Shown here: positions 1 to 7,492 of the stretch, piece by piece
Numbering within the stretch: the stretch's first letter is position 1
How the letters are laid out: each line of letters begins with the position of its first letter
NCBI GenBank assembly: GCA_910584345.1
Contig: CAJTZX010000081.1
Location: forward strand, 1-10,124
Reading direction: 5' to 3'
Length of the DNA stretch: 10,124 bases
Source of the DNA: an uncultured Eubacterium sp.
Lineage (GTDB): Bacteria > Bacillota > Clostridia > Lachnospirales > Lachnospiraceae
Program-made: the position numbers and the translations under genes
Notes under the pieces: generated by a model
Seen by the model: only the letters and a program-made list of their open reading frames with translations
Told to the model about the DNA's origin: nothing
The model's database searches: none

Positions 1-101
1 TGCCCCAGTCCGCTCAGAGGATGTTCCAGCCAGCAAAACCATTCCGCCAGGTGCAAAGTCGTTCGGGAATCCATTAAGTAAATGACATTAGGTATAAACA
101 G
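1..101 (-). repeat. Left copy of dispersed repeat arm (inverted relative to 9883-9983), cut by window edge
   Basis: Read on the minus strand, this stretch aligns without gaps to 9883-9983. By eye I count about 10 mismatches in 101 bases, roughly 90% identity. Similarity is perfect over the inner 20 bases (1-20 against 9964-9983) and fades outward near position 101. Most mismatches in the interior are C in the right copy versus T in the left copy on the same strand, including two in the CCGGCCGG-like centre. The copy starts at the very first base, so its inner part probably continues outside the window. It lies just downstream of the beta-galactosidase stop codon (114-116). It has no T-run typical of an intrinsic terminator, so any transcription-stop role is unproven. 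No coding sequence or transposase was seen in it. Confidence 0.9.
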
Positions 102-113
102 TAACAAAAAATA

Positions 114-3100
114 TTAAATTCCCTTAAATACAAACTCGAACTCCAGTTTGCGGCTCACATCGATCCGGTACTCTGGATGCACTCTTGCACGCCAGCTATC
201 GTCTCCGGCAACGCCAATCTGCGCCAAAGCCGCACGCACAACCGTATAATGCACGTTAGGCAGCTCATATGCATGGAGCGCATGTTCCATCTCATGCGGC
301 GTATAAGGCAGTGCAGAAAAGTTCATCGCATCTCCTGCAAACAACATGCCTCTGCCCCTCACATCGGTAACTGTAGCATAACGCACACCCATCTTATTGC
401 CGCATTCCTGCGGAACGAGATATTTCGCCAGATTGTCTTTCACCCTATTTTCATAGATGCCAAGCTTTGCTCCTTCTTTACGGTCTGCATAGGTCTCTTC
501 AGGCCCAAGTCCATACCATTTTACATGGTCATAATCTGCATTCAGCTTAAAGAGCATTCCAAACTCCGGCATATCCCCCAGTTCTTTCACCGGATCGTAC
601 GTCAGCTTTGTCCGCACCGCGCCGTCTCCATATACCGTGTACGATACTTCACACGTACTGTGCGGCGTCGTAGGCATATGGTATACAAACGTAACGGTAA
701 CCGTGTTGTCCCCTTCGGATACTTTGATCGGATTATCCGCAAACGCCGTATTGCATTCTTCATCTTTTTCAGCGTCGATATGTTTATGGCTGATATACAT
801 GCTTGCAATTTTCCACTGTGCATAACGCGCTGTCGCTAAACTGCCAAGATCGTTGTCCACCGGTGCGCGCCAGAAGTTTGGCATTGGAATTTTCTCAATC
901 ATTTCTTTTCCCGCATATCGATAAGATACCAGTCCGCCGTTTAACTTGGAAAACAGTGCGTCAAAGCCTTCCCCCTTCACACCAATATTTAATTTTCCAT
1001 GAATGACTCTCAGCGGTTTTTCACTCTTTTTCCATACAAATGGTTTCCGATAGATCTTTTGGCCAAATGCAACTTCATGTCCTGCCTTTGCCCAGCTGGT
1101 ATCTTCTTTCAGACGGAAAGAGATCGTTACCGCACACTCTGCGTCTTCCTGATCTTTGAAAGGAAGTGCAAACTGTGCCTCTGACAGCGGAGCGACACTG
1201 ACAGTCAGCTGCTTTTCTTCTGTTATCACACCGTCTTTTTGCAATACAGCCACGCATTCGTACACATCCGTATTGACAAACAGATTTTTATTCACTACCG
1301 TAAATGTATCCGTATCAAATCTAATAGAAATATTTTGGTAATTATACTTTACTTCCTGCATTTTCGGAGAAGCATCCCGTTTGCCGCCGTACACAATTCC
1401 ATTGCCACTAAAATTATAATCCGTCGGCCGTTCGCCGAAATCTCCGCCATATGCCTGAAATTCTTTCCCATAGCGATCCTTTTTTAAAATCGACTGATCG
1501 ATATAGTCCCAGATAAAACCGCCCTGATATCGCGGCTGCGTATCTGTCAAATCTGTATATTTGTGCATTCCTCCGCAGGAATTACCCATCGCATGTGTAT
1601 ACTCGCAGCAGATAAACGGCTTATCTGTATGCTCTTTCAAAAAGCTTTGGATCGCTTCTGCTGACGGATACATTTGACTTTCCATATCACTCGTGTCATT
1701 GTAGCGGCGGTCATGGAACACGCCTTCATAATGCACGAGACGATGCGGGTCCAGTTTGCGGAACAGCTGCGACATTTCATAAATGACCTTTCCGCCATAG
1801 GATTCATTGCCGCACGACCAGATCAGAATCGATGGATGGTTTTTATCACGCTGATAACAGGAATTGACACGGTCAAGCATCGCACCCATCCACTCTTCAT
1901 GGTTTTCCGGCACAGCCATATGAGGTTCATCCAACCCCTGTTCCACTGCATCCCAGGAACCATGCGACTCCAGATTGTTCTCTGCAATCATATACAAGCC
2001 ATATTCATCACAAAGCTGATAAATTCTGGAATCATCCGGATAATGGCAAGTACGGATCGCATTGATATTATTGCGTTTCATTGTAATAATATCGGTCAGG
2101 ATTTCTTCATCCGATACTGCCCGTCCCGTTTTTGAAGAAAACTCATGACGGTTTACTCCTTTGAAAACAATCCGTTTTCCGTTGATGCACATCAGCCCGT
2201 CTTTCATTTCGAACCTTCGGAATCCGATTTTCTGAGGAATGACTTCCGTCAGATTCCCGGATTCATCATAGATCTCTAACAGCATATCATATAAATACGG
2301 TACTTCCGCACTCCAAAGCTCAGGATGTTCCACCGGATAAGAAAGTTCTGTCTGCGCAGATAAGGATGCTGTCTCATCTACAAGTACCCGGCTGCTATCC
2401 GATACTTTCACATGCACCTTTCCTGTTCCCTGAACCTTTAGCGTCAGCTTAAGATCCGCATGAAGCAAATCCTGTGCAACGACCGGCTCTGTTTTTAAAT
2501 CCCATACATGCGTCCTTGGAATTGTGTATAAAAACACACTTCGGTAAATTCCTGAAAACCGATAAAAATCCTGATCTTCACACCAACTGCCCGAAGTCCA
2601 TTTAAATACACTTGCAGCAAGCTTATTTTCCCCTTCTTTTAAATATGGCGTCAGTTCAAAATCTGCAGGCGTAAAGCTGTCCTCACTATACCCCACAAAC
2701 TGCCCGTTCAGCCACAAAGCAATGCCGCTTTCCGCACCCTGAAAAGATATATAAACCGGACGATTGGCAAATCCCTGCGGCAGCGTAAAATATTTTACAT
2801 AGCTGGCGGTAGGATTAAATTCTGACGGTATCTCATCTGTCCAGATTTCTTCTCTGCCGTCCCATGGATATTGTACATTTGCATACTGCGGGATATCGTA
2901 TCCTTCCATCTGGATATGTGCCGGCACACGGATATCCGCCCACGGATGACAGTCATAATCCGGCTGTTCAAAGCCTGGTATTGTCTGTGCATAATTACGT
3001 GCATAATGAAACTTCCAGATACCATCCAGCGAGTAACGCAGACTCGTCTTCTTTGCCACGGCTTCCTGCATGCTTGCATAACAGATATGGTCAGAATGCG

Positions 3101-3164
3101 CTTCCATCCTCCCCTCTGCAAAATACTGCGGGTTTTTTACCTGTTCATAATTAAATTCTGGCAT
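114..3164 (-). CDS. lacZ: Beta-galactosidase, glycoside hydrolase family 2 (LacZ type)
   Basis: Encodes about 1016 residues, close to E. coli LacZ (about 1023), with no signal peptide, so a cytoplasmic enzyme hydrolysing lactose or other beta-galactosides is expected. Visible order: N-terminal sugar-binding jelly roll (about 45-215), Ig-like domain (about 217-325), TIM barrel (about 330-625), a linking beta domain, and a C-terminal Bgal_small_N domain (about 735-1010, with WRAPVDND near 769). The acid/base glutamate is E454 in IWSCGNES and the nucleophile is E521 in CEYTHAMGNS. Other LacZ-type signatures are GVNRHEF, NNINAIRTCHYP and YGGDFGE. The ATG at 3164 is chosen because AGGAGG lies 6 bases upstream; an in-frame TTG at 3188 would add eight basic residues and lacks comparable support. 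It is the last gene of the GH3-DUF1622-lacZ run, 42 bp after the DUF1622 stop. Specificity (lactose versus other galactosides) cannot be read from sequence alone. Confidence 0.93.
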   Translation of the reverse strand: MPEFNYEQVKNPQYFAEGRMEAHSDHICYASMQEAVAKKTSLRYSLDGIWKFHYARNYAQTIPGFEQPDYDCHPWADIRVPAHIQMEGYDIPQYANVQYPWDGREEIWTDEIPSEFNPTASYVKYFTLPQGFANRPVYISFQGAESGIALWLNGQFVGYSEDSFTPADFELTPYLKEGENKLAASVFKWTSGSWCEDQDFYRFSGIYRSVFLYTIPRTHVWDLKTEPVVAQDLLHADLKLTLKVQGTGKVHVKVSDSSRVLVDETASLSAQTELSYPVEHPELWSAEVPYLYDMLLEIYDESGNLTEVIPQKIGFRRFEMKDGLMCINGKRIVFKGVNRHEFSSKTGRAVSDEEILTDIITMKRNNINAIRTCHYPDDSRIYQLCDEYGLYMIAENNLESHGSWDAVEQGLDEPHMAVPENHEEWMGAMLDRVNSCYQRDKNHPSILIWSCGNESYGGKVIYEMSQLFRKLDPHRLVHYEGVFHDRRYNDTSDMESQMYPSAEAIQSFLKEHTDKPFICCEYTHAMGNSCGGMHKYTDLTDTQPRYQGGFIWDYIDQSILKKDRYGKEFQAYGGDFGERPTDYNFSGNGIVYGGKRDASPKMQEVKYNYQNISIRFDTDTFTVVNKNLFVNTDVYECVAVLQKDGVITEEKQLTVSVAPLSEAQFALPFKDQEDAECAVTISFRLKEDTSWAKAGHEVAFGQKIYRKPFVWKKSEKPLRVIHGKLNIGVKGEGFDALFSKLNGGLVSYRYAGKEMIEKIPMPNFWRAPVDNDLGSLATARYAQWKIASMYISHKHIDAEKDEECNTAFADNPIKVSEGDNTVTVTFVYHMPTTPHSTCEVSYTVYGDGAVRTKLTYDPVKELGDMPEFGMLFKLNADYDHVKWYGLGPEETYADRKEGAKLGIYENRVKDNLAKYLVPQECGNKMGVRYATVTDVRGRGMLFAGDAMNFSALPYTPHEMEHALHAYELPNVHYTVVRAALAQIGVAGDDSWRARVHPEYRIDVSRKLEFEFVFKGI

Positions 3165-3170
3165 AAAAAT

Positions 3171-3176
3171 CCTCCT
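3171..3176 (-). promoter_or_regulatory. Shine-Dalgarno site of lacZ
   Basis: AGGAGG on the minus strand, 6 bases before the ATG at 3164. It decides the start: the protein begins MPEFNYEQ rather than at the upstream TTG at 3188. Confidence 0.85.
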
Positions 3177-3206
3177 TCTCCTTTTCAAAACACGATATTC
3201 TAAACA

Positions 3207-3533
3207 CTAAAGTGTCGTTCCTTTTTCTTCTTCCTTAATCTCCCAATGAATCAAAAACGTCAGAGCCGCACGCAAAACAATAATACCTGCTACGGTTCCG
3301 ATCTCTTTCCATTCCCTTACAACAACCGTACGCAGTATCTCACTGCCAAGCTTAAATTCCAGCCCCATTGCAAGTCCTTTTGCCAGCGCCAGCTTCGTTG
3401 CGGCGGAACGCCTGAGATAAAGGTAAAATCCCTGAAGGCCCGAAAAGATAATAATACCTACTCCGATAAATTCAAAAATTAAAATCGCAATTTCTACAAT
3501 ATGATGAAGTAACTCTTCCAACAACAGAATCAT
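3207..3533 (-). CDS. DUF1622 family small membrane protein
   Basis: Encodes 108 residues. Hydrophobic segments lie at about 12-40 and 78-99, with a moderately hydrophobic stretch (about 50-72) between, so an integral membrane protein with two or three spans is likely. The middle motif LEFKLGSEILRTVVV and the C-terminal RAALTFLIHWEI are hallmarks of DUF1622, a widespread bacterial family of unknown function. The N-terminal ATG at 3533 follows a weak AGGGG site. The C-terminus is acidic then polar (EIKEEEKGTTL). It lies 67 bp after the GH3 gene and 42 bp before lacZ on the same strand, so co-transcription is likely. It has no features of a sugar permease and I assign no function. The family identification is from memory of its motifs; fairly confident. 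Confidence 0.85.
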   Translation of the reverse strand: MILLLEELLHHIVEIAILIFEFIGVGIIIFSGLQGFYLYLRRSAATKLALAKGLAMGLEFKLGSEILRTVVVREWKEIGTVAGIIVLRAALTFLIHWEIKEEEKGTTL

Positions 3534-3548
3534 AATTTACCCCTGTCT

Positions 3549-3564
3549 GCATATCCCCATATGC
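3549..3564 (-). promoter_or_regulatory. Short perfect hairpin in the leader of the DUF1622 gene
   Basis: GCATAT and ATATGC form a perfect 6-bp inverted repeat around a 4-base loop (cccc on the plus strand, gggg in the transcript), 16 bases upstream of the DUF1622 start codon. There is no following T-run, so it is not an intrinsic terminator. It could be an mRNA-processing or stability hairpin, an operator half-site, or chance. Confidence 0.35.
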
Positions 3565-3600
3565 CTGTGCACTTGTTTTCACCCTGATTTTGATTTTCCG

Positions 3601-6003
3601 TCAATCCAGCTTTAAAATAAGCTCCAGCACCCTGCGTGCACATGCAGCAATCTCTTCCCGCGTAATCAGCCCCTTCTCCAATGCTTCCAGCATGCGTTCC
3701 GGATATCCGGTGCCCATTTTTATATCATTGCCGGCTTTGATTTCTTTATAATGCTCCCCTTTTGTCCACCAGTCAGTCGTAATCACACCCTGGAAACCCC
3801 ATTCTTCACGAAGAATACCATCCAGCAAATCTTTGCACTCAGACGCACGATGTCCGTTAATCAGATTATACGATGTCATCAGTACCCAAGGCTGCGACTG
3901 CTTCACACAGATTTCAAACCCTTTCAGATAAATCTCACGCAATGCACGCTCGGATACGCGGGAATCACTGTTTTTGCGGTTTGTTTCTTTGTTATTGCAG
4001 GCAAAATGCTTCACTGTAGCGCCTATGTTCTGTGACTGTATACCTTCTACCATAGCAGCCGCAATCGTCCCCGTTAATACCGGATCTTCAGAATAATATT
4101 CAAAGTTTCTTCCGCAGAGTGGGCTTCTGTGAATATTCATTGCAGGAGCCAGCCAGATGGATAAGTTGTTTTCTTTTACTTCCATTGCCGCCGCGCGGCC
4201 TACTTCCCTGACTAACTGCGGGTTCCAGGTAGCGGCAAGCATTGTCGCACAAGGCCATGCCGTCGTATATACGCTGCATTCCGGCGCAATCCGAAGCCCT
4301 GCAGGCCCGTCCGCCGTCATCACGTTTGGCACGCCGTATTTTGCAAGATTCCCAAATCCAAATGTATTTGCTACACCCAGATTCGGCTGTCCCCCAAGCA
4401 ATGCTATCAGATCCGCATCTGAAAGCTGCGCCATAAACGCTTCCAAATCTGCCTTTTTATCAGCCACATCATCCAGCAGAATATCGTTTGTTTTTTCACA
4501 TAAATTATAACGTTCTACCTCACATACTTTTGGCGTTATGCCCTCTGTCTCTGCATCACTCCACCCAAGTCCGTTTTCCATAAAATCATTTGGCGTCTTC
4601 TGCTGCATTTCTTCATAAGAGCCATCTGAAAGCATACGTTTGGACAGCTGCGACGGAGCTGCTTTTTGTGTCAGCTGTTCCGTAACCTGGTTCTCATCTG
4701 CGATATATACATAGTCAATCATTACCGCATCACGTACGGAGCTGCCTGCATAAAAGCAATACATGCCCTCTTCCAGTACATACGCAGATTTCGCTATTTT
4801 TCCGGTATCGTCAAATGACGCCATTGAGCTAATATCAAAAGTAATCGTCATCACCTGCTTCTGCCCCGGTTGAAGCAAATCTGTCTTTTGATAAGCTGCC
4901 AGTTCTCTGGCCGGCTTGCCAAGCAGCCCTTGTGGCGCACCATAATAAATCTGAACAACTTCTTTACCGCTGACGTCTCCAATATTTTCCACCGAAACAC
5001 CAACACAAATCTGCCCGTCCTTTTCTCCTGCCCAAAGTACATCAATCTGAAACTTCGTATAAGACAGTCCAAATCCAAACGGATAATTGACATGAATATC
5101 TTCATGCTTCATCGTTTCAAAATAACGGTATCCTACATAAATATCTTCGGTATATTCCACATAATCGATCGATGTATGAAAATCATCCGTAGACGGATAA
5201 TCTTCCAGCTTTGCCGCAAACGTATCCGGCAGCTTGCCGGAAGGACTTTCCTCACCAAGCAGAATATCCGCCATTGCCAGACCGCCTTCCATGCCGCCCT
5301 GCCATGCTAATACTGCCGCCGGAATTTTATCATTATGTGCAAACCAGCTCGTATCTACCATACCGCCGACATTCAGCACAACAACTACATCCGTAAAATT
5401 GTTACAAACCGCGTCCACCATAGCCTGTTCCGCATTTGTCAGGCAATAATCGCTGTTTTCAAAAATCTTCTGGCTTAACTGCGCCTGTTCTATCTCCCCC
5501 GGAAACGCGCCATCGTAAATAACGCTTTTTCTATCCCAGCCTTCTCCGGAAAAACGGCTGATAACAATGACCGCCAGATCCGCCTGTTCCTTCGCTTCTG
5601 CTAACAGCTGTGCCGGAACTTCGGGTTCTACCGTCATCCCCGGCGCTGCGCCGTTTTCATACTGTTTTTTCACATTTTGCTTATAAAACTGTGCCAGCGG
5701 CTCAAAAATCTCTGGTGCATCTTCTCTCTTACTCAATCCGTCATAAAGATGATACACATGGGATACTGTAACATCCCCGCTGCCTCCGCCGCCTTTTACA
5801 TAGTCAAATACGCCTTTTCCAAACAGCGCAAGCCGTGTTCCTTTTTTCACCGGCAGCAGGCCATTTTCATTTTTTAACAGCACAATCCCCTCTCTGCCTG
5901 CCTGACGCGCCAATGCCAAATGAGACGTACATGCCGTAACTTTTGTCTGATTCTCTCCCAATGGTAAATTAGGCTGAAATCTTGCCCTTGTCCACTTTTT
6001 CAT
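3601..6003 (-). CDS. Circularly permuted GH3 beta-glucosidase
   Basis: Encodes 800 residues with no signal peptide, so cytoplasmic hydrolysis of beta-glucosides such as cellobiose is likely. The usual GH3 order (N barrel, C sandwich, FnIII-like) is permuted to C domain, FnIII-like, N barrel. Residues about 36-320 carry the GH3 C-domain signatures EGIVLLKNENGLLP and SGEGWDR, with E154 the probable acid/base, and end at FGFGLSYTKF. Residues about 330-425 are FnIII-like (KEVVQIYYGAP, KPARELAAYQK). After a linker at about 430-525, the barrel carries D565 in ADGPAGLR, K665-H666 in TVKHFACNNKET, and probable nucleophile D744 in VITTDWW. All catalytic motifs are present, so this is an intact permuted enzyme and not a fusion artefact. 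The start at 6003 follows AGGAGG by 7 bases. Permuted GH3 enzymes are known from Butyrivibrio and Ruminococcus. Exact substrate (glucoside, xyloside or other) is uncertain. It is first in the three-gene run ending in lacZ. Confidence 0.93.
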   Translation of the reverse strand: MKKWTRARFQPNLPLGENQTKVTACTSHLALARQAGREGIVLLKNENGLLPVKKGTRLALFGKGVFDYVKGGGGSGDVTVSHVYHLYDGLSKREDAPEIFEPLAQFYKQNVKKQYENGAAPGMTVEPEVPAQLLAEAKEQADLAVIVISRFSGEGWDRKSVIYDGAFPGEIEQAQLSQKIFENSDYCLTNAEQAMVDAVCNNFTDVVVVLNVGGMVDTSWFAHNDKIPAAVLAWQGGMEGGLAMADILLGEESPSGKLPDTFAAKLEDYPSTDDFHTSIDYVEYTEDIYVGYRYFETMKHEDIHVNYPFGFGLSYTKFQIDVLWAGEKDGQICVGVSVENIGDVSGKEVVQIYYGAPQGLLGKPARELAAYQKTDLLQPGQKQVMTITFDISSMASFDDTGKIAKSAYVLEEGMYCFYAGSSVRDAVMIDYVYIADENQVTEQLTQKAAPSQLSKRMLSDGSYEEMQQKTPNDFMENGLGWSDAETEGITPKVCEVERYNLCEKTNDILLDDVADKKADLEAFMAQLSDADLIALLGGQPNLGVANTFGFGNLAKYGVPNVMTADGPAGLRIAPECSVYTTAWPCATMLAATWNPQLVREVGRAAAMEVKENNLSIWLAPAMNIHRSPLCGRNFEYYSEDPVLTGTIAAAMVEGIQSQNIGATVKHFACNNKETNRKNSDSRVSERALREIYLKGFEICVKQSQPWVLMTSYNLINGHRASECKDLLDGILREEWGFQGVITTDWWTKGEHYKEIKAGNDIKMGTGYPERMLEALEKGLITREEIAACARRVLELILKLD

Positions 6004-6078
6004 CCATCTGCCTCCTAAAACTTACAAAAATAACGTAACAGTTCCTGCATTGCCCTGCTACATAAATGATATATTCTG

Positions 6079-6106
6079 ATTATAACAGATTTTTATTGCT
6101 TTTCAA
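6079..6106 (-). promoter_or_regulatory. Probable promoter of the GH3-DUF1622-lacZ run
   Basis: On the minus strand TTGAAA (plus 6101-6106) is separated by 16 bases from TATAAT (plus 6079-6084), which is preceded by TGT, forming an extended -10. Transcription would start near 6072, leaving a leader of about 69 bases before the ATG at 6003. The -35 box begins only 7 bases beyond the antiporter stop codon, and I see no intrinsic terminator between, so read-through from the antiporter gene is possible. I saw no convincing catabolite-repression (cre) site beside it. Confidence 0.75.
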
Positions 6107-6112
6107 GCGAAT

Positions 6113-7300
6113 CTAAGAAACCGTAAGCGATTCCTCGTCTTTCGCATACAACACTTTTAATAGAATCGGCGTTAAAATAGACGATACAATAATCAGCAAA
6201 ATGACTGATGTAAAATACACAGGCGTCAGCAGTCCCGCCGAAAGCCCTTTCTGTGAGACAATTAACGCAACTTCGCCCCTTGTCATCATGCCAACGCCGA
6301 TCTTCATGGCATCCAACCGTTGGAATTTACAAAGACGTGCCATCAACCCACATCCGATAATCTTGGAAATAAGCCCTGTCGCCACAAAAGCCACAGAAAA
6401 AATCAAAATCCCCACGCTCATACTGTCTACATTCGTTTTTAATCCGATACTTGCAAAGAAAACCGGACCAAACAACATATAAGAATTGGTATCCATCTTT
6501 TCTGCTATGTACTCAGAATCACGGATGGAGCACAGAATAATACCAGCCACATACGCGCCTGTAATATCCGCGATACCGAAATATTTTTCTGCAATATATG
6601 CCATCGCCAGGCAAAACGCCAATCCAGCTATCGGGATACGTCTCGTATGCGGATATTTTGTATCTACCATCTTAAAAACCTTATAGCTGATAAATCCAAC
6701 CACAATGGCAAACGCAAAAAACAACACTGTATGAAACAGCACGGACATCGGATCTGATTCCGGATTTTTAAAGCCGATCACAAACGTCAGAACAATAATA
6801 CCTATCACATCGTCGATAATCGCCGCGCTTAATATTGTCGTACCGACTTTGCCCTTTAATTTTCCCATTTCCTTTAACGATTCTACCGTGATACTTACCG
6901 AGGTAGCCGTAAGAATCGTGCCAACAAAAACCGCTTTATAAAACCCTTCCGATCCCCATGGAGCGGCTCCATAAAAGACCATATACAACAGCGCGCCGCA
7001 AATTAATGGAATAAATACGCCCGCACAGGCAATCAGTGCCGCTATCGGCCCTGTTTTCACAAGGTCTTTTAAATCTGTCTCAAGACCTGCAGAAAACATA
7101 AGCAAAATAACTCCGATTTCAGCCATCTGAAGCAAAAAGTCTGACTGATTGACCCATCCTAAAATACTCGGCCCTATCAGAAGTCCCGCGACAATTTCTC
7201 CGACTACCTGCGGCGCCCGGCACTTTCTGGCTGCAATCCCACATAATTTTGCAGCAATGATAATAATAGCAAGATCTTTAAATACTAAATATGATTCCAT
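6113..7300 (-). CDS. Cation:proton antiporter, CPA2 / Na_H_Exchanger family
   Basis: Encodes 395 residues, nearly all hydrophobic helices, consistent with the 11-13 spans of the Na+/H+ exchanger fold in the cytoplasmic membrane. The TATSVSITV stretch (131-139) matches the broken helix of the family. The aspartate pair D163-D164 in AIIDDVIG matches the ion-binding pair of electrogenic CPA2 antiporters such as NapA. K313 and the motif MMTRGEVALIV (339-349) also fit. The N-terminal PQVVGEIVAGLLIGPSILG is typical of the KefB/NapA branch. The C-terminal RCK/TrkA-N nucleotide-binding domain of KefB and KefC is absent, as in short family members, so NAD or glutathione gating is unlikely. Whether it moves Na+ or K+ is not decided by sequence. 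The ATG at 7300 follows a GAGG site by 7 bases. It is divergent from the lyase gene and upstream of the GH3 gene on the same strand. It likely serves pH or cation homeostasis. Confidence 0.9.
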   Translation of the reverse strand: MESYLVFKDLAIIIIAAKLCGIAARKCRAPQVVGEIVAGLLIGPSILGWVNQSDFLLQMAEIGVILLMFSAGLETDLKDLVKTGPIAALIACAGVFIPLICGALLYMVFYGAAPWGSEGFYKAVFVGTILTATSVSITVESLKEMGKLKGKVGTTILSAAIIDDVIGIIVLTFVIGFKNPESDPMSVLFHTVLFFAFAIVVGFISYKVFKMVDTKYPHTRRIPIAGLAFCLAMAYIAEKYFGIADITGAYVAGIILCSIRDSEYIAEKMDTNSYMLFGPVFFASIGLKTNVDSMSVGILIFSVAFVATGLISKIIGCGLMARLCKFQRLDAMKIGVGMMTRGEVALIVSQKGLSAGLLTPVYFTSVILLIIVSSILTPILLKVLYAKDEESLTVS

Positions 7301-7340
7301 GTTTCCGCCTCTTTCATTCGTATTTGATATTTACTTCCAA

Positions 7341-7369
7341 ATTTTATATCCGGTATTATTTTTTGTCAA
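7341..7369 (-). promoter_or_regulatory. Probable promoter of the antiporter gene
   Basis: On the minus strand a perfect TTGACA (plus 7364-7369) is followed after 17 bases by TAAAAT (plus 7341-7346), or after 15 bases by TATAAA. The leader to the ATG at 7300 would be about 35 bases. The -35 box overlaps the first unit of an 11-bp tandem repeat. Confidence 0.7.
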
Positions 7370-7399
7370 GAAAGAATCAAGAAAGAATCAGGAAATAAG
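7367..7399. repeat. Tandem 11-bp direct repeat at the antiporter -35 box
   Basis: CAAGAAAGAAT occurs twice back to back (7367-7377 and 7378-7388), followed by a degenerate third unit CAGGAAATAAG (7389-7399). The spacing is about one helical turn, so the units would lie on the same DNA face. They sit at and upstream of the antiporter -35 and upstream of the lyase -35 (7401), where an activator or repressor of either gene could bind. They do not match the LytTR-type spacing I would expect from the nearby AgrC-like kinase. Replication slippage is the simple alternative. Confidence 0.6.
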
Positions 7400-7400
7400 A

Positions 7401-7429
7401 TTGCTATATGACAAAAAAACCGATATACT
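7401..7429 (+). promoter_or_regulatory. Probable promoter of the CitE-like lyase gene
   Basis: TTGCTA (7401-7406), a 17-base spacer, and TATACT (7424-7429). A second possible overlapping promoter is ATGACA (7408-7413), 17 bases, TATGCT (7431-7436). Either gives a leader of roughly 50-57 bases before the ATG at 7493. Confidence 0.6.
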
Positions 7430-7438
7430 ATATGCTAT

Positions 7439-7450
7439 TATGATATCATA
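7439..7450. promoter_or_regulatory. 12-bp perfect palindrome, possible operator
   Basis: TATGATATCATA is its own reverse complement and lies just downstream of the lyase -10 box, near the expected transcription start. It is enclosed by a wider inverted pair, AAACCG (7417-7422) and CGGTTT (7456-7461), whose centre coincides closely with it. The position suits a repressor site, but the base composition is A/T-rich so chance is possible. No regulator gene is adjacent. Confidence 0.4.
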
Positions 7451-7480
7451 TCTTACGGTTTGTTATCATCACTATACAAT

Positions 7481-7486
7481 AAGGAG
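7481..7486 (+). promoter_or_regulatory. Shine-Dalgarno site of the CitE-like lyase
   Basis: AAGGAG ends 6 bases before the ATG at 7493 and fixes that start. The same frame is open upstream to 7460, but that longer version would include this site inside its coding region. Confidence 0.8.
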
Positions 7487-7492
7487 TATTCA

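Noticed and set aside
177..839. 220-residue open frame on the plus strand inside the beta-galactosidase gene
   Set aside because: It lies wholly antisense to lacZ, has no family resemblance or ribosome site, and is rich in His, Cys, Arg and Ile as expected from a reversed coding strand. Similar antisense frames at 1674-2135 and 4870-5310 were dropped for the same reason.
3204..3215. ACACT/AGTGT inverted pair at the DUF1622 stop codon, considered as a terminator
   Set aside because: The stem is only 5 bp, A/T-rich, with a 2-base loop and no T-run. It would not stop transcription before lacZ.
3568..3581. cre-like (CcpA) sequence TGAAAACAAGTGCA on the minus strand before DUF1622
   Set aside because: It departs from the cre consensus at the central CG and at another core position, and it sits inside the run rather than at its promoter. 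Support is too weak to call.
6113..7300. KefB/KefC identity for the antiporter
   Set aside because: The C-terminal nucleotide-binding domain of Kef proteins is missing, so only the general CPA2 antiporter label is supported.
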